DNA of 64,000 nt from assembly GCA_002238865.1 (NCBI GenBank), contig MPNE01000021.1:1-64000 (forward strand), written 5' to 3'. The notes under the pieces were generated by a model. That model worked only from the letters and a program-made list of their open reading frames with translations. It did no database searches and was not told where the DNA came from. Source of the DNA: Gemmatimonadetes bacterium bin94. GTDB lineage: Bacteria > Gemmatimonadota > Gemmatimonadetes > Longimicrobiales > Gaopeijiaceae. This document shows, in pieces, positions 37,801 to 45,727 of the stretch (positions within the stretch are counted from its first letter, which is position 1; each line of letters begins with the position of its first letter). Both the position numbers and the translations under genes were made by a program.

Positions 37801-38221
37801 CGCGAAACCCGGGATCCAGCCCCGCCTCCAGGGGTCGCTCACGCAGCAGCCTGGCGCAGAAGGCGTGGATCGTGCCCAGAAAGGCGTGGTCCAGGTCACG
37901 GATCGCGTCTTCCAGCAGTTCGCAGGCCGGGTGGGCGGGCGCCAGGGCGGCCAGCTTCTCCTCCAGCCTGACCTGGAAGCGCTGGCGCAGTTCGGCGGCG
38001 GCCTTCCTCGTAAAGGTGACCGCGGCGATATGCCTGACGCCGCACGCGCCGTTCTCGACCAGCGCGACCATCCGGTCCACCAGCGAGGTGGTCTTCCCCG
38101 AGCCGGCCCCCGCCTCGACGAGGAAGGTACGCTCCAGGTCCTTGCGGATGCGTTCCCGCGCGGTCTGGTCGGGGGGAAGCGGCCGGGACGGCGGGGTTGC
38201 GCCGGGGGGGACGCCGATCAC
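34886..38221 (-). CDS. addA: AddA-type helicase-nuclease subunit
   Basis: A 1111-residue UvrD-like helicase with a C-terminal nuclease. Helicase motifs: Walker A 'VEAGAGSGKTTSLV', 'VTFTRKAAAELRQRF', Walker B 'VDEFQDTDPLQAEIL', 'VGDPKQSIYRFRRADI', and 'VMNLHRAKGLEADVVFLA'. The RecB-type nuclease is at the end ('GSVVHAVL', 'GVIDLVF', 'VIADYKTDTGMD'). With AddB it resects double-strand breaks for recombination. The GTG start at 38221 overlaps the addB stop (GTGA); the ORF track's earlier start lies inside addB. The order addB then addA is usual. Confidence 0.93.
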   Translation of the reverse strand: MIGVPPGATPPSRPLPPDQTARERIRKDLERTFLVEAGAGSGKTTSLVDRMVALVENGACGVRHIAAVTFTRKAAAELRQRFQVRLEEKLAALAPAHPACELLEDAIRDLDHAFLGTIHAFCARLLRERPLEAGLDPGFREVQETEAGRMQRGFWVEFLERLGTDGDPDLKELERLDIEPDLLQTVFEALDENPDVDFGSRAGSPPEPEEIQAVRKRFDELLDRAERMMRGRKPPGGWDALGKRMRTLLYWRRALDWNDRAVFFDALARVHLKKGGLTQYKWADTPAGKAEAKSFGKDFEAFAASGGGADRLLRSWWGYRYPAAIRVAGRASEAFARQRKDRGEINFQDLLVLTAALLREEPAARRDLGDRYRRILVDEFQDTDPLQAEILLLLASDPDTGNDWREVVPRPGAVFVVGDPKQSIYRFRRADIALYEFVKKRFEVFGEVLELEANFRSLGVFQALVKGVFDREDRFARDDSDRQAAFAPLLTQPRQGRDGSGRLVVYKVEGTRQDDAARDDAARIATAVARRVSAGERQPGAFMILTRNRKYLSVYARALEDRNLPVEVSGAGVGFEDELGALRLLFRCLADPAHQVRVIGVLTGPLFGITLDRLVEYRDGGGRFTINRRPEGDGEVADALDVLHGWWMRARREPADVTAERLAAETGLFPLAAAGQLGQLRAGTLAYLLNAVRARALEGDTSLMGAVDALETALDWDDAEAPLVPERPNCVQVMNLHRAKGLEADVVFLAAPFGEGDRTPTRRVSRDDRGAARGTIPIVVQRGWSKDVIAQPPTWEDDQEEEAAFEAAEKVRLLYVAATRARDELWIAQGTLKGRNARSPWGPVAEWVIAEATRGAGEGERRIAEVVALPREAPPGVDVLDPETDLAAPIAAAAEAVERTGRPTYRVDSVTARAKGGAARGDEGAPIRTDAFARPPLRPASGGFEWGSVVHAVLSAAGEGTGGAALAQLARDLLIEYERPVDAAGEPTELDVLMALVESVRGSGIWARAMASSERHTEVPFAVSLGAGPGRGEVLEGVIDLVFRERASEERDQWVIADYKTDTGMDPAFEERVARYRAQVELYGECWERLTGEEVGERVLVFTAQGRSESW

Positions 38222-41200
38222 GACAGCGGCTCCTCGTTCTCCCAGTTGCGGGCGCGCCTGAGCGCCGACAGCTCCGGCAGGGTCTGCAGGTTCCTCGCCG
38301 TCCACTCCGCGTGCCGGCACGCGGGCTTGCCCCACGCAACCTGCTCGACGCCGCACACCTCCTGGTAGTCGCAGAAGCGGCAGTCATCGGCGTCGTCGGT
38401 GGCCGGGAACCATCCCGCGGCCGCGCCCTCGATCAGCGTTGCGACGAGGGCACCGCCGTAGCGCAGGTCCGCCGCGGGATACGCCCGCACCCGGTTCTCA
38501 CCCCGTCGGGTCGGGAAGTGGTATTCCATGCGGTCGACCGGTCTTCCCAGCAGCGCGGCGGCGGCAGCGGTGTACAGCGCGTGTTGAAGGCGGCGGCCGC
38601 CCCGGTAGACGCCGGACTTGTGATCGTGGCCGAAGTCGCGGCCCGTCTTGTAGTCGACGACCCGCAAGTGCGCACCGTAGTCGTCCACGCGGTCGACGCG
38701 GCCCCGCACACGGACCCTGGTCCCGCCGGTGTCCTCGATCTCGATGCCGTCGTCATCCATCCCGAAGGGCATCTCCAGCTCGGTCCACGGGGGCGGCGCG
38801 CTGCGAACCATTTCCACGAACGAACGCACGTCATCGCGCAACGCGCCGATCTCGATGTCACGCACGACCTGGCTGGGGGAAGGCACCAGCCTTCGCTGTT
38901 TCGCAACTTCCCGGTCGGTCAGCGTCAGGGCGAGCGCCAGAAACCCGTCCCGGTCGGGCTCGATCCCCTGCTCTCGCGCCCGACGCAGGGTCTTCTCGTA
39001 GACATCGTGAAGGAGGCTGCCCCGCTGCAACGCGTTGAGCCAGCGGTGCGGGTCGAACTCGGGGTCGTCGGGCGGTGAGGCTCCGAGGACGACGTTGAAC
39101 AGGAACCGTCGCGGGCACGCGCCCAGCTGTTCGAGCCGGCTCGCCGAGAGGATCCGGCCTGCCAGACCCTGGTAGGAGAGCGGCGGGGAACGGGTGCCGA
39201 GGATGCCGTTATAGACGGTCGCCGCGTCGTCCCGGAGCGCTTCCGCAGAGGCCATTCCCCTGCTCAGCCGCGGATATGCCCGGCCTACGGCGGACAGGCC
39301 GTCCCGCAATCTTCCGTCGTCGGTGGCGAGCGCGCGCAGCCAGACATCCCCCGCATCCAGATCCGTCCCAAGGTCCGGGCGCGGCAGGCGGGACTCCGAC
39401 AGGCCGAGGTGGCGGTCGAGGTCTTCGAAGTCGAGGGTCCGGTCGCCCTCGCGCAGCCGAAGCGCCTGCAGCAGCTCGGGCGCCGGCGACAGCGCCCGGG
39501 CCTCGGCCGGATCCCAGCGCGCGTAGCTCAGAACCAGCGTGCCCCTTTGGCGGGCGACGAGCTGCGCCAGCTGGAAGCGGGCTTCCGCGGTCCGGTCGCT
39601 GGCGAACGGAAGCTCTCCCTGCCCCAGTTGCAACCGCTCGCGGTCCAGGAGCAGGGGGTCCTCCCGGGTCGAACCCGAAAGGCTCCCCGAATCCAGTCCC
39701 ACGATGAATGTGAAGGGCCGTCCCGACGCGCCTCCGTGCCTCAGGTCCGTCAGGTAGAGGTGCCCGGCGGCCGAACTCCATGGAGCGGTGCCCTCGGTCC
39801 TGGGAGCCGGTATCCGGATCGCCAGCAACGACTTCACGATGGCCGCGGCCGAAGCGTAGTCCGTAAGGCGATCCAGGGTGGCCTCGATCCGGTCAAGTGT
39901 GCGCGACAATCGTTCCCGGGCGGTGTCGTCGGTGTCGGTCCCGTCGGCCACGCGGGCCAGCAGGCTCTTCACGGCCGTGGCAACCTGGGCGGCGGACACG
40001 CGTCCCTCGAGATTCGGGGTTGCCTGGAGCACCGGTCCCACCAGCGCCTTGAGCGCCCGCAGGCATTCTTCGGCGCGCCTGACCCCGCGCTCGAAGCTCT
40101 CTTCGCTCTGGTTGCCGCGCGGCCGGCGCGACGGCAGGTCGCGCAGCTCCCAGTCAATCCTGTCCAGGTAGCGGGCCCGGCCCCATCCGATTCGCAGCCG
40201 CCTGAGCGCCCGCGCCAGCCGGGGTCCGGCCAACCGGTCGTGGGGGGGTGGCGAGCTCACGTCGTCCGCCTCGACGAGAGCGCGGAAGAGCGACTCCTGG
40301 AAGCCGCTTTCGATCCACTTGAACCAGGTGGCGACCACCCTCCCGGGACGCGTGCGCTCGACCGGCAGGCCGACCGCAAAGGTGACGGGGACGCCCAGCG
40401 GCTCCGCCAGCGCGTGGAGGGCGGAGCCGTAGAGCGCGGGGTCCGACGCGATGATCTCGACCTCGTCCCAGCAGGCGCCGGCCTCCAGGACCCGGCGAAG
40501 TACGCCACGCAGTTCGTCGTAGACGGAGCCGGCGGCGAAGAGTTCGATTCGCAGGTGATCCTCCGGCGGGCTGCCCAGCTCATCGCTGCGCCCGGTTGCG
40601 TGGAGGTAGCTGCCCGGGACTTCGGGCGGGGCCACGTCCCAGAGTATTCCCCGGGGGACATTCAACCCTTCGACGGGATCGGACTTGAGGATCGCGGCAC
40701 CGCGACGCTGCAGGGCGCGAACAAACCGGCCCGCGAGGCCACGGTCGGAGAGGCCGGGTACCAGGAAGGTGGGCGCTTCCAGGGGCGGAGGGGCCGTTTC
40801 GTCGTCGAGGACTCTCGTCGCCGTTTCCAGCACCGCAGCCGTATCGGCCAGGTTGCCGGCGCGCAGCAACGCCTCGAAGCGCCCCAGCACCGCCGCGATG
40901 AGCTGCTGCCTGCCGGAAGGGCGCGGAGTGGCGGCCCGTACCGCGCTCGCGCGAATGCCGCCCAGGCGCAGGGCGGCCACCGAGTGCCGGACGGCGTCCC
41001 GGAAGCCCACCTTATCGGCAAGGGCGGGGAAGCGCGAGCGGGAGCCGGACAACGGCCCGGTGAGAAGCGCCTCGTCGATCGCCTGCTCGACCAGCGCCTG
41101 TTCCTGGAAGGCGTCGATCACCTTGCAGCCTGTGCCCGCAAGCCCCGATGCCGCGATCCTCATGGCCAGGGGCCGCGCCGTGGTGACCTCGAAACCCACC

Positions 41201-41406
41201 CAGGACCCACCCCGCAGCGCCACCTGGCGCAGCAGTTCCCTGCCCTCGCCGCGTGTGCGAGCAACCAGCACCTTGCGGCCGCGGTCGCCTTCCCGCGCGA
41301 TCCGTTCCAATTCGCGCACAATGACGCAAGCCGTGCGGTCGTCGCCGGAAGGCGATGGGCCGGGATCCGCGTCCCCCCCGTCGAAGTCGAGGAAGAGCTG
41401 GCTCAC
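38218..41406 (-). CDS. addB: AddB-type nuclease subunit with iron-sulfur motif
   Basis: A 1062-residue partner of AddA. The C-terminal nuclease has 'GRVDRVDDYGAHL' and 'VVDYKTGRDFG'. It is framed by the four-Cys iron-sulfur set: 'LEQLGACPRRFLF' and 'DCRFCDYQEVCGV' (C...CxxC-x5-C), as in AddB. The N-terminal third is helicase-like but the Walker A position reads 'VLVARTRGEGRELLRQ', without GKT, so ATP binding is unlikely. AddB helicase domains are generally inactive scaffolds, often used for Chi-like recognition. 71 bases separate its start from the SusC stop upstream. Confidence 0.9.
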   Translation of the reverse strand: MSQLFLDFDGGDADPGPSPSGDDRTACVIVRELERIAREGDRGRKVLVARTRGEGRELLRQVALRGGSWVGFEVTTARPLAMRIAASGLAGTGCKVIDAFQEQALVEQAIDEALLTGPLSGSRSRFPALADKVGFRDAVRHSVAALRLGGIRASAVRAATPRPSGRQQLIAAVLGRFEALLRAGNLADTAAVLETATRVLDDETAPPPLEAPTFLVPGLSDRGLAGRFVRALQRRGAAILKSDPVEGLNVPRGILWDVAPPEVPGSYLHATGRSDELGSPPEDHLRIELFAAGSVYDELRGVLRRVLEAGACWDEVEIIASDPALYGSALHALAEPLGVPVTFAVGLPVERTRPGRVVATWFKWIESGFQESLFRALVEADDVSSPPPHDRLAGPRLARALRRLRIGWGRARYLDRIDWELRDLPSRRPRGNQSEESFERGVRRAEECLRALKALVGPVLQATPNLEGRVSAAQVATAVKSLLARVADGTDTDDTARERLSRTLDRIEATLDRLTDYASAAAIVKSLLAIRIPAPRTEGTAPWSSAAGHLYLTDLRHGGASGRPFTFIVGLDSGSLSGSTREDPLLLDRERLQLGQGELPFASDRTAEARFQLAQLVARQRGTLVLSYARWDPAEARALSPAPELLQALRLREGDRTLDFEDLDRHLGLSESRLPRPDLGTDLDAGDVWLRALATDDGRLRDGLSAVGRAYPRLSRGMASAEALRDDAATVYNGILGTRSPPLSYQGLAGRILSASRLEQLGACPRRFLFNVVLGASPPDDPEFDPHRWLNALQRGSLLHDVYEKTLRRAREQGIEPDRDGFLALALTLTDREVAKQRRLVPSPSQVVRDIEIGALRDDVRSFVEMVRSAPPPWTELEMPFGMDDDGIEIEDTGGTRVRVRGRVDRVDDYGAHLRVVDYKTGRDFGHDHKSGVYRGGRRLQHALYTAAAAALLGRPVDRMEYHFPTRRGENRVRAYPAADLRYGGALVATLIEGAAAGWFPATDDADDCRFCDYQEVCGVEQVAWGKPACRHAEWTARNLQTLPELSALRRARNWENEEPLS

Positions 41407-41477
41407 TTCGGCCCCGCCGCCGCGGACGCCATGTCACGGGCCCGAAAAGCCGCATTGCGGATCGTGTCCACCGGCTT

Positions 41478-44468
41478 CTAGAACACCACTTCGACACCCA
41501 GCCGGTAGGCTCGGTTCGGAGAGAGGGTGATACTGCTCTCGCCGCCGAGCACCAACCCCCCGCCACTCAATCCGTTCAGCTCGCCGTCGATGAGCTTGTT
41601 GCGCGACCAGATCCACAGATTTCGGCCCGCCAGGTACACCGTCGCGCGGCTCGCGTGAATCGGGTCGGCAAAGCGCGCCGGCAGTGTGTACCGCACCGAC
41701 ATCTCGCGGAACTTGAAATAGTCTCCGTCGTAGAGGAAGGCGCTGCGGGCAGCACTCTGACTGTACCTTCCGCGCTCCGTGCCGTCACGGTTGTACCTGG
41801 TGGGGAAGGCGTAGGCGCACCCTTCGGCCGCCGCCTCCTCCAAACCGCAATGGAGGCGCTCGCGCCGGAAGACGCCGTTGAACGTCGCCCACACCGAGCC
41901 CCAGTCGAATACCTCGTGACCGCCGGCCCAGTCTGCCAGCGCGGTAATGACAAGGTTGTTCCCTACGGAGATCGTCGTGTTGACGCCGCCGGTCTTGTCC
42001 GGGACCGGGAACCCGCCCGTGAACTGGCGCTCCGTGCCATCCGGAAGTCCGTCCCCGTTGGTGTCGGTCGGCATCGTCACCCACCAGGCACCGATGGGTC
42101 CGCCCCGGCACGTGTCCGTGTTGCCCTCTTCGGACACCATCCAGCAGCCGGTAACGCGCTTCTGCAAGCCGTCGACCGAAAAGTCCGGGACTCCGCCCAT
42201 GTCCACGATCCGGTTGCTGTTGTAGTGGAACGTGCCACCGACCGACCAGACCAGGCGCCGGCTGTTGAGCAGCTGCACGTTCAGCGCCACTTCCACGCCC
42301 CGGTTGAGGATTTCGCCCACGTTGGCCTGCTGGGTCCCCAGGCCGGTCACGGGCTGGCGCGGCACCCGGAAGAGGGCGTCCGTCGTGCGCGCTTCGTACA
42401 CCGTGCCGTTGAATCCGACTCGATCCGACCAAAGCGCTACGTCGATTCCGGCTTCGATCGTCGACGTCTTCTCCGGCCTGAGGTCCGCATTCCCGGGATT
42501 GGCGAACCTGGGCGCCGATTCACCCCTGAACGAAGTGGCGGAATAGGTGCGGTCCTTGAAAAAGGCCCCCGGGAACTTTCCCGTCTGGCCAAACGCTGCC
42601 CGAATCTTGAGCTCGTCGACCAGCGGGAGTTCCAGGTCCTCCGACACGATGTACGACCCCGTGGTCTTGGGGTAGAGTTCGGTGTCGATATTGTCACCGA
42701 AACTCGATCCCGCATCGATACGAAATCCCGCGCCCACATACAGCTTGTCCCGGAAGCTCACCTGCTCGTCGACGTAGACGCCGCCGTTGAAGACCTCGAC
42801 GTTCCCCTCGTAGGCGATGATGCGCGCCGCCGCGTCGAAATGGGTCGTGCCGGGCAGCGCGAAGCCGCGTCCGAATCCGTTGAGGATGCTCTCTTCTTCG
42901 CGAAACCCCTGCACCCCGACCGTCAGCTGGGACCCCAGCACGCGACCGGGGCTCTCCCACTCGTAGGTTGCGCCCCCGTCCAGCGACACGGACGTGAAGG
43001 AGCGGTCGCGCCGATTCAGCCGTCCTTCGGGCGTCGCCGGCGTGAAGCCGATGGGGTCGAAGGTGCGCTGCTGGTTCATCCGGTTGTCCGCGCCCACGTT
43101 GAACCTCACGGTCAGGTCGTCGCGGACGTTCCAGCGCACGCCGCTGGAGAAGATGAAGCGGTTGACCCACTCGGTGATGTCGGGCAGGAGGAAGATGTCC
43201 AGCGCCTTGTGAAGGGAATCCGCCCCGGAGAAGAAGAGGGCGTCGCCGACCTCGAAGGTCGTCAGCGGGTCGGCGATGGCCGCCCCGTTGTACAGGCGGT
43301 CGAAGTTGTGGCGGACATAGCTGCCCGAGAACTCCAGGGTCAGGTCCTCGCCAAGCGACGCCTGGAATCCGCCCCGCAGGTTGTAGTTGGTGCTGCCGTC
43401 CTTGGGCTGTGTGCCCGTCCGGTCTTCGAGCCGGCCACTGACGCTGTAGGTGACGTCGGCCGTGCCTCCGGTCACACCCAGGTAGTAGTTCTGGGTGGTT
43501 CCCTGCTTGAAGTAGAGATCCTCCATGAACGTCCCGGTCACTTCTCCCGACTCGACTCGCTCCGGGAAGATCAGCCGCGTGTCCAGGATGTTCCACAGTT
43601 CAGGCCGCTCGATCCCCTGCTCGACCCGGGCCGTGATCCGGGGTGTGCCCGGCGTCCCCTTCTTCGTGAAGATCTGAATGACCCCTGTCGCTGCATCCGA
43701 GCCGAACAGGGTCGACGCGGCGCCGCCCCTGGTTACCTCGATCCGCTCGACGTCGCTGGTGAGCAGGTCGGACAACGCCGACGACTGCTCCCCGCCCGTG
43801 CCGTAGGTGGTCGCGTGATCGTTGTCCACGCGGACGCCGTCGACGTAGATGACCGGCGTCTGGGCGCTGAAAACCGACGACACCCCCCGGAAGTTGATGT
43901 GCGAACCGGTTCCCGGCTGAGCCGACGTGGCGCTCACCGTGGCTCCCGCGACGCGACCCTGCAACAGCTGGTCGATGGACTGCACGGGCGCGAGCTCGAA
44001 GTCCTCCGCGGAAAGCACTTCGACGGATGTGCCGAGCGCTCGCCGCTCGGTTTCGACGCCCAATCCCGTCACCACAATCTCGTTCAGCGAAATCGCTGTC
44101 GACGACAGCTCCACGTCGGCGCTCGCCGTCTGTCCCCCCACGACCGTGACGGTCTGTGCGGCCTCGTTGTACCCGATAAGGGACACCCTCAGGATGTGCT
44201 CACCGACGGGCACGTCGAGGAGCACATAACGCCCCGAGGAATTGGCAAGCTGACCGACCCCGGTACCCACGACCAGGACCTGGGCATTGGCAAGCGGCCG
44301 CCGTGACGCGGCGTCCACCACCTGTCCCTGCACGATGCCCGTCTGGGCCAGGGCGGGCGATGCGGTGGCCAGGGGGATCAGCACCGGCATGGCGAACAGT
44401 CCGTGGACCAGTCCGCGCAACCACCCGGAGCGGTGAGAGGCCGGCCCGGAAAGCCAGGATCGGGTCAT
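41478..44468 (-). CDS. SusC/RagA-type TonB-dependent receptor, paralogue B
   Basis: A 996-residue receptor: signal ending 'ATASPALAQ', regulatory-like domain ('VQGQVVDAASRRPLANAQ'), 'LNEIVVTGLG', plug ('PVIYVDGVRVDNDHAT', 'IEVTRGGAASTLFGSDA'), barrel ending 'YRLGVEVVF'. It is strikingly similar over its whole length to the receptor at 47227-50139. The main difference I noticed is a Cys-containing insertion near the end ('VTGCWMVSEEGNTDTCRGG') where the other copy has a short loop. It has no SusD of its own: its start overlaps the stop of the deoxyhypusine-synthase-like gene (ATGA), so the two are translated together. Confidence 0.93.
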   Translation of the reverse strand: MTRSWLSGPASHRSGWLRGLVHGLFAMPVLIPLATASPALAQTGIVQGQVVDAASRRPLANAQVLVVGTGVGQLANSSGRYVLLDVPVGEHILRVSLIGYNEAAQTVTVVGGQTASADVELSSTAISLNEIVVTGLGVETERRALGTSVEVLSAEDFELAPVQSIDQLLQGRVAGATVSATSAQPGTGSHINFRGVSSVFSAQTPVIYVDGVRVDNDHATTYGTGGEQSSALSDLLTSDVERIEVTRGGAASTLFGSDAATGVIQIFTKKGTPGTPRITARVEQGIERPELWNILDTRLIFPERVESGEVTGTFMEDLYFKQGTTQNYYLGVTGGTADVTYSVSGRLEDRTGTQPKDGSTNYNLRGGFQASLGEDLTLEFSGSYVRHNFDRLYNGAAIADPLTTFEVGDALFFSGADSLHKALDIFLLPDITEWVNRFIFSSGVRWNVRDDLTVRFNVGADNRMNQQRTFDPIGFTPATPEGRLNRRDRSFTSVSLDGGATYEWESPGRVLGSQLTVGVQGFREEESILNGFGRGFALPGTTHFDAAARIIAYEGNVEVFNGGVYVDEQVSFRDKLYVGAGFRIDAGSSFGDNIDTELYPKTTGSYIVSEDLELPLVDELKIRAAFGQTGKFPGAFFKDRTYSATSFRGESAPRFANPGNADLRPEKTSTIEAGIDVALWSDRVGFNGTVYEARTTDALFRVPRQPVTGLGTQQANVGEILNRGVEVALNVQLLNSRRLVWSVGGTFHYNSNRIVDMGGVPDFSVDGLQKRVTGCWMVSEEGNTDTCRGGPIGAWWVTMPTDTNGDGLPDGTERQFTGGFPVPDKTGGVNTTISVGNNLVITALADWAGGHEVFDWGSVWATFNGVFRRERLHCGLEEAAAEGCAYAFPTRYNRDGTERGRYSQSAARSAFLYDGDYFKFREMSVRYTLPARFADPIHASRATVYLAGRNLWIWSRNKLIDGELNGLSGGGLVLGGESSITLSPNRAYRLGVEVVF

Positions 44469-45571
44469 GCCGGGCCCACCCCGACCGGCGCTTCGCGAAA
44501 GAGCGACCCGAGCCGGCGCGCTTCACGCTGCCGCCAAGTGCCCCGGTGGTACGCGTCGCTGACGAGCAGGGGCAGGGTCACCGTGGCCTCCCCGTACACC
44601 ATGCGTTCCCGCGCCGTCGCCACCTTGCCCCATGTGGTGGCCTCGCGCAGGGTGGAGCCCGAGAGGCCGCCATCGCGCGCATCGGCCACCGTGAGTTGAA
44701 CGGCGTACTTGTGCATGGGGACGTCCCGGGACGGGGCGGTGGCCGCCCCACCGTGCCCGGCAACCATGCGGGCCGCGACGACCGCGTCCTGCGCGAAGTT
44801 CTTCGGCACGCCCCCACCCACCATGAGTAGCCCCGTCTCGGCCGCGGCCAGCTTGATCCTCGCCAACTCGTGGAAGTCCTTGCCGGAGTCGAAGGCGATG
44901 TGCGGCAAGCCCATGCCACTGGCCCTCACCCGGTGCGCGATCACCCCGAAGCCCGCCGACGAGTCGCTCAGCGCCGGCACGAAGACCGGCACGTCCTTGC
45001 GGTACGCTTCCAGCACGAGTGACCGCGCGTCCCCCCGGGTCCGGTGCAGGAACGCACCCAGCGCCCGCACCAGCTCCCGGCTCGAGTACGCCCGCGGATC
45101 AAGCTCGTTGAAGACCTCTGCCACCGTCGCGTCGCATGCCTGCAGCTCGGCCTCGTCGATATACGTGTCGTAGATCCGGTCGATCCCCAGATCCCCGAGC
45201 TCCTCGTCGTTTGCGACCGGGGCCTCCGGCGATCCCGGCGCCCTGTAGTGGCGAAATCCCAACGCTTCGAAGAAGTCCTGATCGACGACGATCGCTCCCG
45301 TGGCAACGATCACGTCCACCATGTCGCACTCGACCAGCGTCAGCAGCGCTTCCTTCAGCCCTGCCGAGACCAGCGATCCCGCCAGCGTGACAATCACCGT
45401 ACAGCGCCGCTCCGCCAGCATCTCCGCGAAGATGTCCGCCGCCTCCGCCAGGTTCCTGGCCTGGAAGGCGGCGTTGCGGTACGTATCGACCACCGCGCTG
45501 CCGTCGAAGGCGGTTACGTCGATGTGCTCAACCGGTCGGGAAAGCAACCGGCTCTTTCTGTCTCGATGCAA
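44465..45571 (-). CDS. Deoxyhypusine-synthase-like enzyme (bacterial DHS homologue)
   Basis: A 368-residue NAD-dependent aminobutyl-transferase-type protein. 'VTLAGSLVSAGLKEAL', 'VATGAIVVDQDFFEALG' and 'LLMVGGGVPKNFAQDAV' follow the DHS pattern, the last holding the active-site Lys. Bacteria lack eIF5A, and characterised bacterial homologues make homospermidine or other polyamine derivatives, so polyamine synthesis is the likeliest role; the substrate is not readable from sequence. The ORF track starts at 45670, but a TTG at 45571 behind AAGGAGG fits better. A terminator-like hairpin separates it from susD, while its stop is coupled to the next SusC, an unexpected pairing. Confidence 0.87.
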   Translation of the reverse strand: MHRDRKSRLLSRPVEHIDVTAFDGSAVVDTYRNAAFQARNLAEAADIFAEMLAERRCTVIVTLAGSLVSAGLKEALLTLVECDMVDVIVATGAIVVDQDFFEALGFRHYRAPGSPEAPVANDEELGDLGIDRIYDTYIDEAELQACDATVAEVFNELDPRAYSSRELVRALGAFLHRTRGDARSLVLEAYRKDVPVFVPALSDSSAGFGVIAHRVRASGMGLPHIAFDSGKDFHELARIKLAAAETGLLMVGGGVPKNFAQDAVVAARMVAGHGGAATAPSRDVPMHKYAVQLTVADARDGGLSGSTLREATTWGKVATARERMVYGEATVTLPLLVSDAYHRGTWRQREARRLGSLFREAPVGVGPA

Positions 45572-45625
45572 AACGGGATGGTCCTCCTTTTCACTGTCAG
45601 GTCGTGCCCGCGCCGGCATGCCAAC

Positions 45626-45661
45626 AAAACCGGCCGGCAGAGCCCGAAGACCCTGCCGGCC
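45626..45661 (-). terminator. Intrinsic terminator with TTCG tetraloop after susD
   Basis: On the minus strand GGCCGGCAG and CTGCCGGCC form a perfect 9-bp stem, extended by four further pairs (two G-T) to a TTCG loop, followed by a TTTT-containing tail. It lies between the SusD gene and the DHS-like gene, so SusC A-SusD and DHS-SusC B may be separate transcripts, or the second may depend on read-through. Confidence 0.75.
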
Positions 45662-45727
45662 AGCATCCATCCTACCGCGGCACGAGGCGCGCTGTCGACC
45701 CCCGTACCCAGGCCGTCGTCCGCTCCG

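Noticed and set aside
34886-41481. Plus-strand ORFs over addA and addB (34880-36853, 37061-38368, 39409-41481)
   Set aside because: Shadows with compositional bias and no motifs; AddAB motifs are complete on the minus strand.
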